Shown: positions 23,110-34,826, numbered from the stretch's first letter. The stretch is 64,000 nt of DNA from Prorocentrum cordatum (GCA_963575745.1 CAUYUJ010008546.1:80469-144468), one strand, 5' to 3'. A program made the numbers and translations. Notes: generated from the sequence alone by a model not told the origin.

Positions 23110-24335
23110 AGACGGGGCGCTGGTTTCAGCACCCCTACGGGGAGCCGCCAAGGGTGTTTGCACGGGCCCGTTCGCGGCCAGTTAGTGGGGATGTCTCAGG
23201 CGGTTTGCCTGTTTTCATGCCCAACATCTTGTGCTTTCAAAGCAGATTGTGAGGATGTCTCAGGCGGGGCTCTGGTTTCAGCACCCCTGAAGGGAGCCGC
23301 CAGGGGTGTTTGCACGGGCCCGTTCGCGGCCAGTTTGTTGGGATGTCTCAGGCAGTTTGCGCGTTTTCATGCCGAACATCCTTGGCTTTCAGATCAGATT
23401 TTGAGGATGTTTCAGGCGGGGCGCTGGTTTCAGCACCCCTGAAAGGAGCCGCCAGGGGTGTTTGCACGGGCCCGTTCGCGGCCAGTGGGTGGGGATGTCT
23501 CAGGCAGTTTGCTCGTTTTCATGCCCAGCATCCTTGGCTTTCAGAGCAGATTGTGAGGATGTCTCAGGCGGGGCGCTGGTTTCAGCACCCCTACGGGGAG
23601 CCGCCAGGGGTGTTAGCACGGGCCCGTTCGCGGCCAGTTAGTGGGGATGTCTCAGGCGGTTTGCTTGTTTTCATGCCCAACATCCTTGGCATTCAAAGCA
23701 GATTTTGAGGATGTCTCAGGCGGGGCGCTGGTTTCAGCACCCCTAAGAGGAGCCGCCAAGGGTGTTTGCACGGGCCCGTTCGCGGCTAGTTTGTGGGGAT
23801 GTCTCAAGCGGTTTGCTCGTTTTCATGCCCAACATCATTTGCTTTCATAGTGGATTGCGAGGATGTCTCAGGTGGGGCGGTGGTGCCGCCAGGGATGCTT
23901 TCACGGGCCCGTTCGCGGCCAGTTTGTGGGGATGTCTCAGGCGGCTTGCTTGTTTTCATGCCGAACATCCTTGGCTTTCAGATCAGATTTTGAGGATGTC
24001 TCAGGCGGGGCGCTGGTTTCAGCACCCCTTAAAGGAGCCACCAGGGGTGTTTGCACGGGCCCGTTCGCGGTCATTTTGTAGGGATGTCTCAGGCGGCTTG
24101 CGCGTTTTCATGCCCCACATCCTTGGCTTTCAGAGCAGATTGTGAGGATGTCTCAGGTGGGGCGCTGGTTTCAGCACCCCTACGGGGAGCCGCCAGGGGT
24201 GTTAGCACGGGCCCGTTCGCGGCCATCTCAGGCGGTTTGTTTTTTTCATGCCCAACATCCTTTGCTTTCGGAGCAGATTTTGAGGATGTCTCAGGCGGGG
24301 CGCTGGTTTCAGCACCCCTCAAAGAAGCCGCCATA
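23110..24335. repeat. 152-bp tandem repeat, about 8 copies
   Basis: Successive GGGCCCGTTCGCGGCC starts at 23164, 23316, 23468, 23620, 23772, 23905, 24057 and 24209 give 152 bp, with one 133-bp unit. Each unit contains GGGGATGTCTCAGGCGG, TTTTCATGCCCAACATCC and GGTTTCAGCACCCCT. Diverged relatives occur at 37195-37500 and 38690-38900. The spacing and identical 'spacers' exclude a CRISPR array. Confidence 0.95.
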
Positions 24336-24494
24336 CGGGTGACTCATATTCACTCATTCGCATTAGGATTTACTCGTCTTCGTCGGCCCTGTCGCCCATG
24401 TGAACGCGAAAATATAGGCAAACGCTCATGAACAGACGCTTACTATGGCATGATATAAAAAATGAGATGCACATATGGGGAGCTCCACGCAGTG

Positions 24495-25697
24495 AGTAAT
24501 TGAATAATCGCACTCTCGCTTTGGACTTCCTGGCAATTTGCCACCGAACCGCGGCTCCCGCCTGATACTTCCTGACAATGTATTATCGAATCGCGTTCTC
24601 GCTTGGGACTTCCTCGCAACTCAACGCCGAACCGCTTCGCTTGATATTTCCTGGCAATTTATCCAGATGCCGGTCGTCGACATTCAGGAGTTGCGCCCCC
24701 GCTGCATATTGCCTCGTGGTTCAAGCAGGGCTTACGCTTCAACGACCCGCCCGCTCGACCCGCCCGTCGGGGCCTGCCCGCCCGACCAGCCCGTTAATGA
24801 CTGCAATCGCCGTTCGCTTCTTTTCGCCCGCCTGCGATGCCCCTCGCTGCCCGTGCTGGTTCCGCGGTCGCCTTCGCTCGCTGCCCTTCGTGGCCCAGTT
24901 GCTGCCTTCAGTGGCCCCCTCGCTTCCCGTTGTGGCCCCGCATTATATGCCCTTCGTGGCCCCCGCTCGCACGCGCCCGTCGTGGCCCCATACGCATGCC
25001 CTTCGTAGCCCCGCTGTCGCCCTTCGTGGCCCTCTCGCTGCCCTTCGTGGCCCCTTTGCTGCCCTCAGTGGCCCCGCTGTCGTTCTTTGTGGTCCCACAT
25101 ACGAATGCCCTTCGTGGCCCCCGCTCGTTCGCGCCCGTCGTGGCATCATATGCATGCCCTTCGTGGCCCTGCTGTCGCCCTTTGTGGCCCCCTCGCTGCC
25201 CTTCGTGGCCCCGGTGCTGCCCTCAGCGGCTCCGTCGCTGCCCTCTGTGGCCTCGGATTTTATGCCCTTCGTGGCCCACGCTGGCTTTTCTCATGATTTA
25301 CTTGGGAATCGCGTTGTCGCTCGAGACTTCCTCGCGAGTCATGCATGACCCACGCTTCAGCAACCCGCCTGCTCGACCTCGTCGCTTGGGCCCGCCTTCC
25401 CGACGTGCCCGCTATGGGTCTGCCCATCCGATCTGCCCGTCTGGATCTACCACTTGTTTGCTGCTCCTTGCCCCCATCCTGCTAATGTCTTTCGTGCTCC
25501 ATTCTTTTCACTCCCCCTTCCACCCGTCGTCTCTTCCCTTGTTTAAGGGTCTGCATTAAGTACACGTGACAGGTAAGGAAGATATACCCCCAAGGGGGTA
25601 CGATCGAAGACGACGAGGGCGGGTATCGAGGGTTTGGGATATACGTGCTAAGTGGCACGTGAGCAGACATGAGGGAAGAGTCTTAAAATGATTGAAC
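24495..25697 (+). repeat. Composite repeat module A, copy 4 (headless)
   Basis: Begins with the CGCACTCTCGCTTTGGACTT short repeats, without a head, has the 21-bp minisatellite at 24880-25285, and ends with a clean tail at 25568-25697. There TACCCCCAAGGGGGTA (25585-25600) is a perfect 7-bp stem with AA loop, followed by CGATCGAAGACG, GGGTTTGGGATATACG and CTTAAAATGATTG. Confidence 0.8.
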
Positions 25698-26530
25698 ATT
25701 ATTTATTCTAAAGAATAATTATTGTTGGGCCCCCTGGTGCGCGCCCCCCCTGCGCCGCCTAGGCCGCAGCTACATTTTCATCATTTTCGTGAGGAAGCCT
25801 CAGAAAAGAGGGTGTGTACAGGATCCGGTTGTTTTGTTGTAATCCGCTTTCCCTTGCAAAAAACAATAGAAAATGACATTTCTTGTTCTAATATAATCAA
25901 ATTTCAAGAATCCCTTGCAAAAAATAAGGTAAAGTGGACATTCGCGCGCGCAAGACGAAATCCTTCCAAAACCTTAGTGTTCGCAGCGATTTTAACATAA
26001 AAACATCAAAAAACCAATGGTTTTTCAACAAAAAAATGTCAAAATCTCATCCCGCGCGCTCTTGCGGATTCGTAGGAAACCCAACACTTTTTAAACATTT
26101 CTGTCAAACGGGCTTTTGCGAGCAACTTTTTCGAACTTCTGCGACAACGGTTGCGCACCTGCCAGGGCCATCATCCCTGTCAAATAATACCATGCGGGAC
26201 ACATTCGTTTTTTCTTCGCGCGCGCACGCCGAAATCTCCAAAAACCATTGGGCTTCTTAAGAATTTTAGCACCGCGCATCATAAAATCACACGAATCGCA
26301 CCGTAGGTCCTCGAAAAACACCTGCACGACTTTTCAAAATTTCTACCCGCGCGCGCTGTCCGAATCCTAAAAAAACCAATGGTTTTCCAACATTTATGTT
26401 ACATGAGCTCGCGCGAGCTACTTTCGCACGCTCTTGCAACGGGGTTCGCGCGCCTGCCAGGGGCCACAATCCCTTGCGGTTGCGCCATAGGTTGCGCCCT
26501 CGGCCGCCGAGAATAAAACGTCCCCCTATT
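25698..26530 (+). repeat. AT-rich repeat module B, copy 1, main part
   Basis: Starts with a head very like module A's (ATTCTAAAGAATAATTATTG then TTGGGCCCCCTGGTGCGC). It is far more AT-rich than its surroundings. It holds several AAAAACCAATGGTTTTT-type near-palindromes (about 26010 and 26375), TCTGTCAAACGGGCTTTTGC and GCACCTGCCAGGG. Copies: 31412-32454, 35877-36973, 55237-55994. The first 530 bp are almost identical to 55237-55770. No ORF with recognisable motifs. Confidence 0.85.
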
Positions 26531-26600
26531 GGTTGCGCCATAGGTTGCGCCCTCGGCCGCCGAGAATAAAACGTCCCCCTACTGGTTGCGCCATAGGTTG
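26478..26600. repeat. 53-bp tandem duplication plus CCAAGAGG repeats
   Basis: A 53-bp unit beginning GGTTGCGCCATAGGTTGCGC (26478) is repeated at 26531 and in part at 26584. It leads into about 180 bp of CCCCAAGAGGCCCCAAGA-type short repeats. Confidence 0.85.
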
Positions 26601-26791
26601 CCCCAGGAGGCCTTCAAGAGGCCCCAAGAGCCCGCCGTGAGGACCCAATAAGCCCCCAAGAGGCCCCAAGATGCTTCCAAGAAGCCCCCCAAAGCCCCTC
26701 AAGAGGACCCCAAGCGGCGCCAGGAGGCTTCCCCCCTTCCCCAAGAGGACCCCAAGCGGCCCCAGGAAGCCTCCGACTGATCACTGGCACA

Positions 26792-26813
26792 TCCGTAGCC
26801 ATCTCGGATCAAG
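26792..26813 (+). other. Relic of the dinoflagellate spliced leader (19/22 match)
   Basis: The bases TCCGTAGCCAT + CTCGGATCAAG match the 22-nt dinoflagellate trans-spliced leader consensus (DCCGUAGCCAU + UUUGGCUCAAG) at 19 of 22 positions, including the allowed first base. Genomic leader relics are known in dinoflagellates as traces of mRNAs copied back into DNA. An ATG-started frame begins 27 bases after the relic, as expected for a retroposed mRNA 5' end. The bases after AAG are GTATCG, so a decayed leader RNA gene with its GT donor is an alternative, but no downstream Sm-type U-rich site was noticed. Confidence 0.6.
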
Positions 26814-26839
26814 GTATCGCCTGTGTTCTTGGATGGTCC

Positions 26840-27226
26840 ATGGCTTTGACGGCGAAAGCCCTTAACGAGCAGTATGGCCCGGAGCTGTCGCGGCCTCCCT
26901 TGGCCGACTGCGAGAGCCCGTATCATTTGCATCAGGCGCTCGTTGCAAAGGGTATCCAGGTCAGTCACCAGGCGGCCATCAGGACAACCATCGGGACAAT
27001 CATCGGGACAACGATCGGGACAACCACAACCATCAGGACAACCATCGGGACAACCATCGAGACAACCATCGGGACAACCATATCCTCTCTCTCTTGTGTA
27101 TTCCCACATCCCTCAGGAATTTGCCCTAAAGATGTGATCAACTATCTTGTGAGTACGTATCATGTGTATCATGTGTATCATGTACCATATGCATCATATG
27201 CAACAGATGTTCTGTGGAAGGCTTAA
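26840..27226 (+). pseudogene. Short ORF downstream of the spliced-leader relic, probably a retroposed mRNA fragment
   Basis: 128-residue open frame starting MALTAKALNEQYG. The first ~45 residues have ordinary protein composition, including LHQALVAKGIQVSHQAA, which looks like a helix-turn-helix-like segment; I recognise no family. After about residue 48 the frame enters a 12-bp tandem repeat (CATCGGGACAAC, 26968-27085) that encodes TTIG units, and the rest is unlikely to be the original protein. The start was chosen because it is the first ATG after the leader relic. Confidence 0.4.
26968..27085. repeat. 12-bp tandem repeat (CATCGGGACAAC)
   Basis: About nine units with CATCAGGACAAC variants; 12 bp keeps the reading frame of the surrounding ORF. 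Confidence 0.92.
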
Positions 27227-27310
27227 CAACTTCTGTGGGTTAACAAGGCTTAACAACTTCTGTGGGTGTACGAACGTAGGCTTAACAACTTCTGTGGGTG
27301 TGTACTCCAC
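27205..27310. repeat. GGCTTAACAACTTCTGTGGG repeat, 3 copies
   Basis: Three near-identical units of 24-36 bp directly before the module B end segment (TAGTAGCCACGGTCGTCCGC). Confidence 0.85.
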
Positions 27311-27317
27311 GCCAGTG

Positions 27318-27514
27318 TAGTAGCCACGGTCGTCCGCAGGCCACGAAGTGAAGTGTCCGAACGTCATAGGGCGGGAAGCTGGGTGTGGGTGGTGGCGAAG
27401 AGTCGTGTGGATATTTGGTAGAGCTTGCACTGCCCCCCCACAAAGTGGGGGTATTGGCTGGCGTCGCATGAAAACCCTGGCACTGGTGAGAACACTGAGC
27501 GTTCGGGTAAAGTG

Positions 27515-27543
<29 letters not shown>
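27318..27543 (+). repeat. End segment of module B copy 1 with hairpin and (GTT)n
   Basis: TAGTAGCCACGGTCGTCCGC, GTGAAGTGTCCGAACGTCAT, then a CCCCCCAC-AAA-GTGGGGG hairpin near 27433-27451, CCTGGCACTGGTGAGAAC and AAAGTGATTGTTGTTGTTG. The same end segment closes the other B copies at 32255-32455, 36773-36975 and 55797-55995. In this copy it is separated from the body by the leader relic and short repeats, so sequence was inserted or recombined in between. Confidence 0.8.
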
Positions 27544-27545
<2 letters not shown>

Positions 27546-29820
27546 GATTTTCATTTCTGAATCAGAATTATTGTCGATCCCGCCCGTCCGGTGCACATTG
27601 TTTTTTCGATCGAAGTGCCCTTCCCCGGGCTCGCACCTTGTTTTTTATTAGGGAAAGTCTTGAGGGTCAAAGTGTGTTGTTGGCCCCCGGTTTACAACGA
27701 CAACGTCTCCCGCTTTATATTTCCTTACAATTTATTGAAGAATCGCGCTCTCGCTTGGAACTTCCTTGCAATTTACCGCCGGGTCGCGGCTCCCGCTTGG
27801 TATTTCCTTACAATTTATTGAAGAATCGCGCTCTCGCTCGGGACTTCCTCGCAACTTCCCACCGAATCGCGACTCCCGCTTGATACTTCCTCACAATTTA
27901 TTCAGATGCCGCTTCTCGACACTCAGGAATCGCGCTCCCGCTAATTACATATTTCCTGGCGGTTCAAGCAGAATTTGCGCTTCAACGACCCGCCCGCTCG
28001 ACCCGCCCGTCTGGGCCTGCCCGCCCGACCAGCCCGTTAGGGACTGCAGTCGCCGCTCGCTGCCCTTCGCCCGCCTTCGATGCCCCTCGCTGCCCGTGCT
28101 GGTTCCGCGGTCGCCTTCGCTCGCTGCCCTTCGTGGCCCAGTTGCTGCCCTCAGTGGCCCCGTCGCTGCCCATTGTGGCCCCGCATTATATGCCCTTCGT
28201 GGCCCCCGCTCGCAGTCGCCCGTCGTGGCCCCATACGCATGCCCTTCGTAGCCTCGCTGTCGCCCTTCGTGGCCCTCTCGCTACCCTTCGTGGCCCTTTT
28301 GCTGCCCTCAGTGGCCCCGCTGTCGTTCTTTGTGGCCCCATATACGAATGCCCTTCGTGGCCCCCGCTCGTTCGCGCCCGTCGTGGCCCCATATGCATGC
28401 CCTTCGTGGCCCCGCTGTCGCCCTTTGTGGCCCCCTCTCTGCCCTTCGTGACCCCTTTGCTGCCCTCAGCGGCTCCGTCGCTGCCCTCTGTGGCCTCGGA
28501 TTTTATGCCCTTCGTGGCCCACGCTGGCTTTTCTCATGATTTACTTGGGAATCGCGTTATCGCTCGAGACTTCCTCGCGAGTCATGCGTGACCCACGCTT
28601 CAGCAACCCGCCTGCTCGACCTCGTCGCTTGGGCCTGCCTTCCCGACGTGCCCGCTATGGGTCTGCCCATCCGATCTGTCGCCTTCGTGGCCCCGCTGTC
28701 GCCCTTTGTGGCCCCCTCTCTGCCCTTCGTGACCCTTTTGCTCCCCTCAGCGGCCCCGTCGCTGCCCTCAGTGGCCCCGGATTCATTGCCCTTCGTGGCC
28801 ACCGCTCGCTCGCGCCCTTCGTGGTCCCATACGCATTCGTTTCGTCGCCCCGCTGTCGCCATTCGTGGCCCCGTCGCTGCCCTTCGTGGCCCACTTTCTG
28901 CGCTCAGCGGCCCACTTTCTGCGGTCATAGGAGGCGTTCGGGTGCCTTCCAATCCCCCCGTGCCTTGTTTCCGCACCAGTCTCCGCTTGTATCCACCTGC
29001 CCCCACTTGTCAACATTTTTTCCCAGTCTTCTCTACTCTGTTCCTTTATCATCATTTTCATTTCGTTCGTACTCCATTATGCTATTCCTCAGTTATTCGC
29101 ATTTCGCCCCCTCCCCCCCCCCCAAGCCACCCCATCCTACCCCAACAATCTCCACCCCTTCCCGCTCGCATTCCGCATTCCTCCCAAATTATTCCTAGTC
29201 CTTCCTCCAGATTCCTCCGTGCGCCCCCCGCTCCTCCGCACTCCTCCCGGCTCTTTTTCTCCACTCCTTGCCGCTCCTCCCCCTGAGGCCCTACTCTTGT
29301 CTACTCCATCCCAATCCACTACACATCCCCGCGTTCCTCTCGACACGGTTGCAGTTCTCACTATCCTTCCGCCCCACTCTCCCAACATCCCGCTTCTTTT
29401 CAAGGTTCCACGAAATTTGTTTCTGACACCAGTTCGCAGCTGTGCGTCCCCCCGTGGGGGTATCCACGATATGTTCTTTCAAGGGGGTGGTGCGTGGCGC
29501 TGTCTATGGCGCGACCCATGGCGAAACTTATTGTTAACCTTTGTTGGAGTGGCTGGCGCAAGCTGACTCGCCTTTCGCAGCGCAAATCGTCGTCCTCCCT
29601 TCTTCTTGCCCCTCCCCTCCCTTCCTCCGATCCCTTCGTCCGCATTCTCCCCCGTCATCGGTTGCCCTTCGTTTTCAAGGGCTTCACCAACCACGCGTGG
29701 CAGGAAATGAATAAACCCCCAAAAGGGGGTACGATCGAAGACGAAGAGGGCGGGTACCCAGGGTTTGGGGGATGCGTATTGAATGACACGCGATCCTACA
29801 CGAGCGAACAGTCTTAAACT
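27544..29820 (+). repeat. Composite repeat module A, copy 5
   Basis: Full length: head at 27545-27600, GGGAAAGTCTTGAGGGTCAA, TCGCGCTCTCGCTTGGAACT units, minisatellite at 28120-28925, CCTTCCTCCAGATTCCTCCG segment, tail at 29698-29820 with an ACCCCCAAAAGGGGGTACG hairpin and CTTAAACTTATTG. It matches copy 1 (18131-20255) across most of its length. Confidence 0.85.
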
Positions 29821-29821
29821 T

Positions 29822-29852
<31 letters not shown>

Positions 29853-31066
29853 ACCTCCCACTACTGAAGGATAATTCTTTTTGGTCCCCCCACCGGTGTG
29901 TATTGTTTTTCCTCAATGAAAGTGCGCCTCTCGACGCTCGCATTTTTTTTGCCAGGGAAAGTCTTGGTGCTCAAACTGTGCCCCTGGCCCCCGGGTTACA
30001 ACAACAACGGCTCCCGCTTGAGACTTTCTTACAATTTAGCCAGGACCCCCGCTCCCGCCCGAGACTTCTTCGTATTTTTTCAGGGGTCGCGCTCTCGCTT
30101 GGGACTTCCTTGCCATTTATGCAGGAATCGCTCTTCCGGCGCTCTGGAGTCGCGCTCTTGCTGGAGATGTGCTTGCAATTTACTGACGAATCGAGCCCTT
30201 GCGTTGGATTTTCGGCAATTTAGTCAAGCGCCGCGCTCCCGGCACAAAGGCGCCCAGGAGTCGCGCTCACGCTTAGGATTCCCTCACAAATTATTTAGGA
30301 ATCGGGATCTCGCTGCCCTTCGTGGCCCCGTTGCAGCCTTCGTGGCCCCGTCGCTTTGTTTCGTGGCCCCATTGCAGCCCTTCGCGTGGCCCCCTCGATT
30401 TGTTTCGTGGCCCCGTTGCAGCCCCTCGTGGTCTCCTTGCTGCCCTTCGTGGCCCCCTCGCTTTGTTTTGTGGCCCCGTTGCAGCCCTTCGTGGCCCCCT
30501 CGCCACATTTCGTGGCCCCGTTGTAGCCCTTCGTGGCCCCGTTGCAGCCCTTCGTGGCCCCCTCGCTCCCCTTCGTGGCCCCTTTGCTCCCCTCCGTGGC
30601 CCCTTTGCTCCCCTTCGTGGCCCCATGTATGTGTGCCCTTCGTGGCCCCCGTTCGTTCGCGCCCGAAGGGGCCCCCTCTATGCATGCCCTTCGTGGCCCC
30701 GCTGTCGCCCTTCGTGGCCCCCTCGCTGCCCTCAGTGGCCCCGTCCTTGCCCTCCGCGGCCCAACATACGTATGCCCTTCGTGGCCCCCGCTCGTTTGCG
30801 CCCGTTGTGGCCCCATGTGCATGCCCTTCGTGGCCCCGCTATCGCCGTTTGTAGCCCCCTCACTGTCCTACGTGGCCCAGTTGCTACCCTCACTGGCCCC
30901 ATCGTTGCCTTTTGTGGCCCCGCATTATCTCCCCTTCGTGGCCCCCGCTCGTTCGCGTTCTTCGTGGCCCCATACGCATTCCCTTCGTGTCCCCGCTGTC
31001 GCCCTTCGTGGCCTACTTCGTGTCCTTCGTGGCCCTGCTGTCGTTCTCTCTCGCTCTCGCTTTCGC

Positions 31067-31101
<35 letters not shown>

Positions 31102-31117
31102 GCCGTCGTCGTCGACA

Positions 31118-31163
<46 letters not shown>

Positions 31164-31410
31164 GGTCGGTCCCCTGTCCGTCCCTCTTGGGGTCGGGTCG
31201 ACGATCCGCGGCCACCCCGCCGATCAGCGCTGCCGCTGGCCAGGCCGACGGTCCGCGGCCGCCCCGCCGCTTGCCGGGGCCCAGCGGGCAGGGAAGAAAG
31301 GTCTACCCCCAAAAGCGGTTCGATCGAAGCCGAAGGGGGCGGGTATCGAGGGTTTGGGAAATACGCGTTATTGGACACTCGAGCAGATAAGGGCGAACAG
31401 TCTAGAACTG
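29821..31410 (+). repeat. Composite repeat module A, copy 6
   Basis: Opens with (GTT)n and the head at 29853-29905. It carries a minisatellite at 30308-31045 with a subtype (CGTTGCAGCCCTTCGTGGCC) and a (GTC)n run at 31070-31162. A GTCGGGTCGACGATCCGCGG segment and the tail at 31290-31410 follow. The next module, B copy 2, starts at once. Confidence 0.83.
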
Positions 31411-32454
31411 ATTGTTGAACATTATTACTTCTAAAGAAATATTATTGTTGAGACCCCTGGTGCGCGACCCCCCTCCAAAACCTAGGCCGCAGCCTCATTT
31501 CCTTCATTTTCTAGCGAAAGCTTCAGAAAAGTGGATTGTGTCCGGATCCGGTTGTTTTGTTGTAATCCGTTTTCCCTTGCAAAAAACACTATAAAATGAA
31601 AATTCTTGTTCTTACTTGATCAAATTTCAAGAATCCCTTGCAAAAAATAAGGTAAAGTGGACATTCGCGCGCGCAAGACGAAATCCTTCCAAAACCTTAG
31701 TGTTCGCAGCGATTTTAACATAAAAACATCAAAAAACCCAATGGTTTTTCAAAAAAAATGTCAAAATCTCATCCCGCGCGCTCTTGCGGATTCGTAGGAA
31801 ACCCAACACTTTTTAAACATTTCTGTCAAACGGGCTTTTGCGAGCAACTTTTTCGAACTTCTGCGACAACGGTTGCGCACCTGCCAGGGCCATCATCCCT
31901 GTCAAATAATACCATGCGGGACACATTCGTTTTTTCTTCGCGCGCGCACGCCGAAATCTCCAAAAACCATTGGGTTTTTAAGAATTTTAGCACCGCGCAT
32001 CATAAAATCACACGAATCGCACCGTAGGTCCTCGAAAAACACCTGCACGACTTTTCAAAATTTCCACCCGCGCGCGCTGTCCGAATCCTAAAAAAACCAA
32101 TGGTTTTCCAACATTTATGTTACATGAGCTCGCGCGAGCTACTTTCGCACGCTCTTGCAACGGGGTTCGCGCGCCTGCCAGGGGCCAGAATCCCTTGCGG
32201 TTGCGCCATAGGTTGCGCCAAAGTGACCAAGTTCTGTGGGTGTGTACCCCGCCAGTGTAGTAGCCACGGTCGTCCGCACGCCACGAAGTGAAGTGTCCCA
32301 ACGTCATAGGGCGGGAAGCTGGGTTTGGGTGGTCGCGAAGAGTCGTTTGGATATTTGGTAGAGCTTGTAATGCCCCCCCACGAAGTGGGGGTATTGGCGG
32401 GCGTCGTATGAAAACCCTGGCACTGGTGAGAACACTGAGCGTTCGGGTAAAATG

Positions 32455-32504
<50 letters not shown>

Positions 32505-32515
32505 CGTTGTTGTTC
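31411..32515 (+). repeat. AT-rich module B, copy 2, with (GTT)n end
   Basis: Same head, AT-rich body and end segment as copy 1, but uninterrupted: the body runs to about 32220 and the end segment (TAGTAGCCACGGTCGTCCGC) starts at 32258. The hairpin CCCCCCAC-GAA-GTGGGGG is near 32375-32392. It closes with AAAATGATTG and a 60-bp (GTT)n run. Confidence 0.85.
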
Positions 32516-32719
32516 GCGAGGACACTACTGGAGGCCCGTTGCTCGACCCCCCCCCGAGCAACACCACTGGGCCACGCACGGGCCCTGCAGGGCCCTTGGT
32601 CCGAGCAACGCCACGAGGCCTCGCCAGGCCGCTGCGGGGGTCTGCAGGGCCCGGCGGCGTTGCTCGGAAGGTCCTTTTGGGAATGCTGCGGAGTCCCATA
32701 CAGGCCCCAAAGGGCGCAT

Positions 32720-33830
32720 CCCTCTCACGGATCGTGGCCCTGGCCCCACAGGGAGCTCCACCGAGGCTTCATTTCGGCACACCCCTCTCGAGGATCGTGG
32801 CTCAGGGAGCTCCACCGAAATTTGATTTCGGCGCACCCCTCTCACGGATCGTGGCCCTGGCCCCCCGCAGGGAGCTCCACCGAGGCTTCATTTCGGCACA
32901 CCCCTCTCGAGGATCGTGGCCCTGGCCCCACAGGGAGCTCCACCGAAGTTTGGTTTCGGCGCACCCCTCTCACGGATCGTGGCCCTGGCCCCACAAGGAG
33001 CTCCACCGAGGCTTCATTTCGGCACACCCCTCTCGAGGATCGTGGCCCTGGCCCCACAGGGAGCTCCACCGAAGGTGGATTTCGGCGCACCCCTCTCACG
33101 GATCGTGGCCCTGGCCCCACAGGGGGCTCCACCGAGGTTTGATTTCGGCGCACCTCTCTCGAGGATCGTGGCCCTGGCCCCACAGGGAGCTCCACCGAAG
33201 CTTGGTTTCGGCGCACCGCTCTCACGGATCGTGGCCCTGGCCCCACAGGGAGCTCCACCGAGGCTTCACGTCTGCACACCCCTCTCACGGATCGTGGCCC
33301 TGGCCCCACAGGGGGCTTCGCCGAGGCTTCACTTCGGCATACCCCTCTCACGGATCGTGGTCCTGGCCCCACAGGGAGCTCCACCGAGGCTTCATTTCTG
33401 CACACCCCTCTCGAGGATCGTTGCTCAGGGAGCTCCACCGAAACTTGATTTCGGCGCACCCCTCTCACGGATCGTGGCCCTGGCCCCCCGCAGGGACCTC
33501 CACCCAGGCTTCATTTCGGCACACCCCTCTCGAGGATCGTGGCCCTGGCCCCACAGGGAGCTCCACCGAAGCTTGGTTTCGGCGCACCCCTCTCACGGAT
33601 CGTGGCCCTGGCCCCACAGGGAGTTCCACCGAGGCTTCACTTCGGCACACCCCTTTCGAGGATCGTAGCTCTGGCCCCACAGGGAGCTCCACCGAAGGTG
33701 GATTTCGGCGGCACCCCTCTCGCGGATCGTGGCCCTGGCCCCACAGGGGGCTTCGCCGAGGCTTCACTTCGGCACACCCCTCTCGAGGATCGTGGCCTTG
33801 GTCCCACAGGGAGCTCCACAGGATCCATTG
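32720..33830. repeat. 63-bp tandem repeat, about 18 copies, two alternating types
   Basis: Units contain GGATCGTGGCCCTGGCCCC, ACAGGGAGCTCCACCGA and TTTCGGCGCACCCCTCTC. ATCGTGG starts at 32913, 32976 and 33039 give a 63-bp period. Types with CTCACGGATCG and CTCGAGGATCG largely alternate. 63 bp is 21 codons, so three frames on each strand stay open (523 residues on the +); I treat these as by-products. Confidence 0.93.
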
Positions 33831-34545
33831 GAAACCCATAAGGTCCCTACAGGGTCCAACAGGGTTCCATAGGAATTCCATTGGAATCCTATGGGGCTCC
33901 TATTGGAATCCTGTAGGATCCCTACAGGGTCCTACAGGATGTCATAGGAATCCTATAGGAATCCGATTGGGGTCTTATAGGATCCCTACATGGGGCCTGC
34001 AGGATTCCATAGGATTCCAATAGGAATCCTATTGTGGTCCTTTAGGATTCCTATAGGATTCTTGTAGTGTCCTACGGGATTCCATTGGAACCCTGTAGGA
34101 ATACTATAGGATCCCTACAGGGTCCTACAGGATTCCTTCGGAATCCGATTGTAATACTATTGGAATATCATGGGATCCCTAGCAACCCTATAGCAATCCT
34201 ATAGGAATCCAATCGGAATCCTATTGTAATACTACAGGATCCCATAGCAACCCTATAGGAATCCGAGGGGGGGCCTATAGGATCCCTACAGGGTCCTACA
34301 GGATTCCTTCGGAACCCTATGAGGATCCTATAGGATCCTTTCAGGGTCCTACAGGATTCCATCGGAACCCTATAGGGATCTTGTAGGATCCTTTCAGGGT
34401 CCTACAGGATTCCATCGGAACCCTATAGGGATCCTACAGGATCCTTACAGGGTCCTACAGGAATCCATCGGAACCCTATAGGGATTCTATAGGATCCTTA
34501 CAGGGTTCTGCACGATTCCACAGGAGTCCTGTAGGGAGGAGGAGC
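33831..34545. repeat. Array of TCCTATAGGA-type palindromic units
   Basis: About 700 bp built from GGATCCCTACAGGGTCCTAC and AGGATTCCATAGGAATCC-like pieces. The units are near-palindromic around CTATAG or CTACAGG, so the array could fold on itself repeatedly. No gene. Confidence 0.9.
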
Positions 34546-34779
34546 TGGCCTCGCTGGCGCGCGGTCGGTTTTCGGACAGGAGTGCGTGGGGAACAGTAAG
34601 GGAACCCACGGAGATTCGGAAACACATACAGATTTACGTTAGCGTATGACAGAGGTGTTGCGCGTTGCTCCCCCCCCCGGGCAACAGCTGCAACGTGTGG
34701 CCAAGGGGAGTGCGCTCGCCCCGGGGGCGAGGACACCGCCACGGGCCCCGCCGGGGTGGCCTGAGAGGGTGTCCTTGCG
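34546..34779. other. Short unique GC-rich spacer
   Basis: No repeat relation found and only short open frames. It ends at the (GTT)n run starting at 34780. Confidence 0.4.

Positions 34780-34826
<47 letters not shown>

Noticed and set aside
23110-24335. Possible CRISPR array
   Set aside because: The whole 152-bp unit repeats, with no variable spacers, and all surrounding evidence is eukaryotic.
32452-34023. 523-residue open frame over GTT repeat, 63-bp repeat and palindromic array
   Set aside because: It crosses three unrelated repeat arrays, so openness comes from repeat periods divisible by three.
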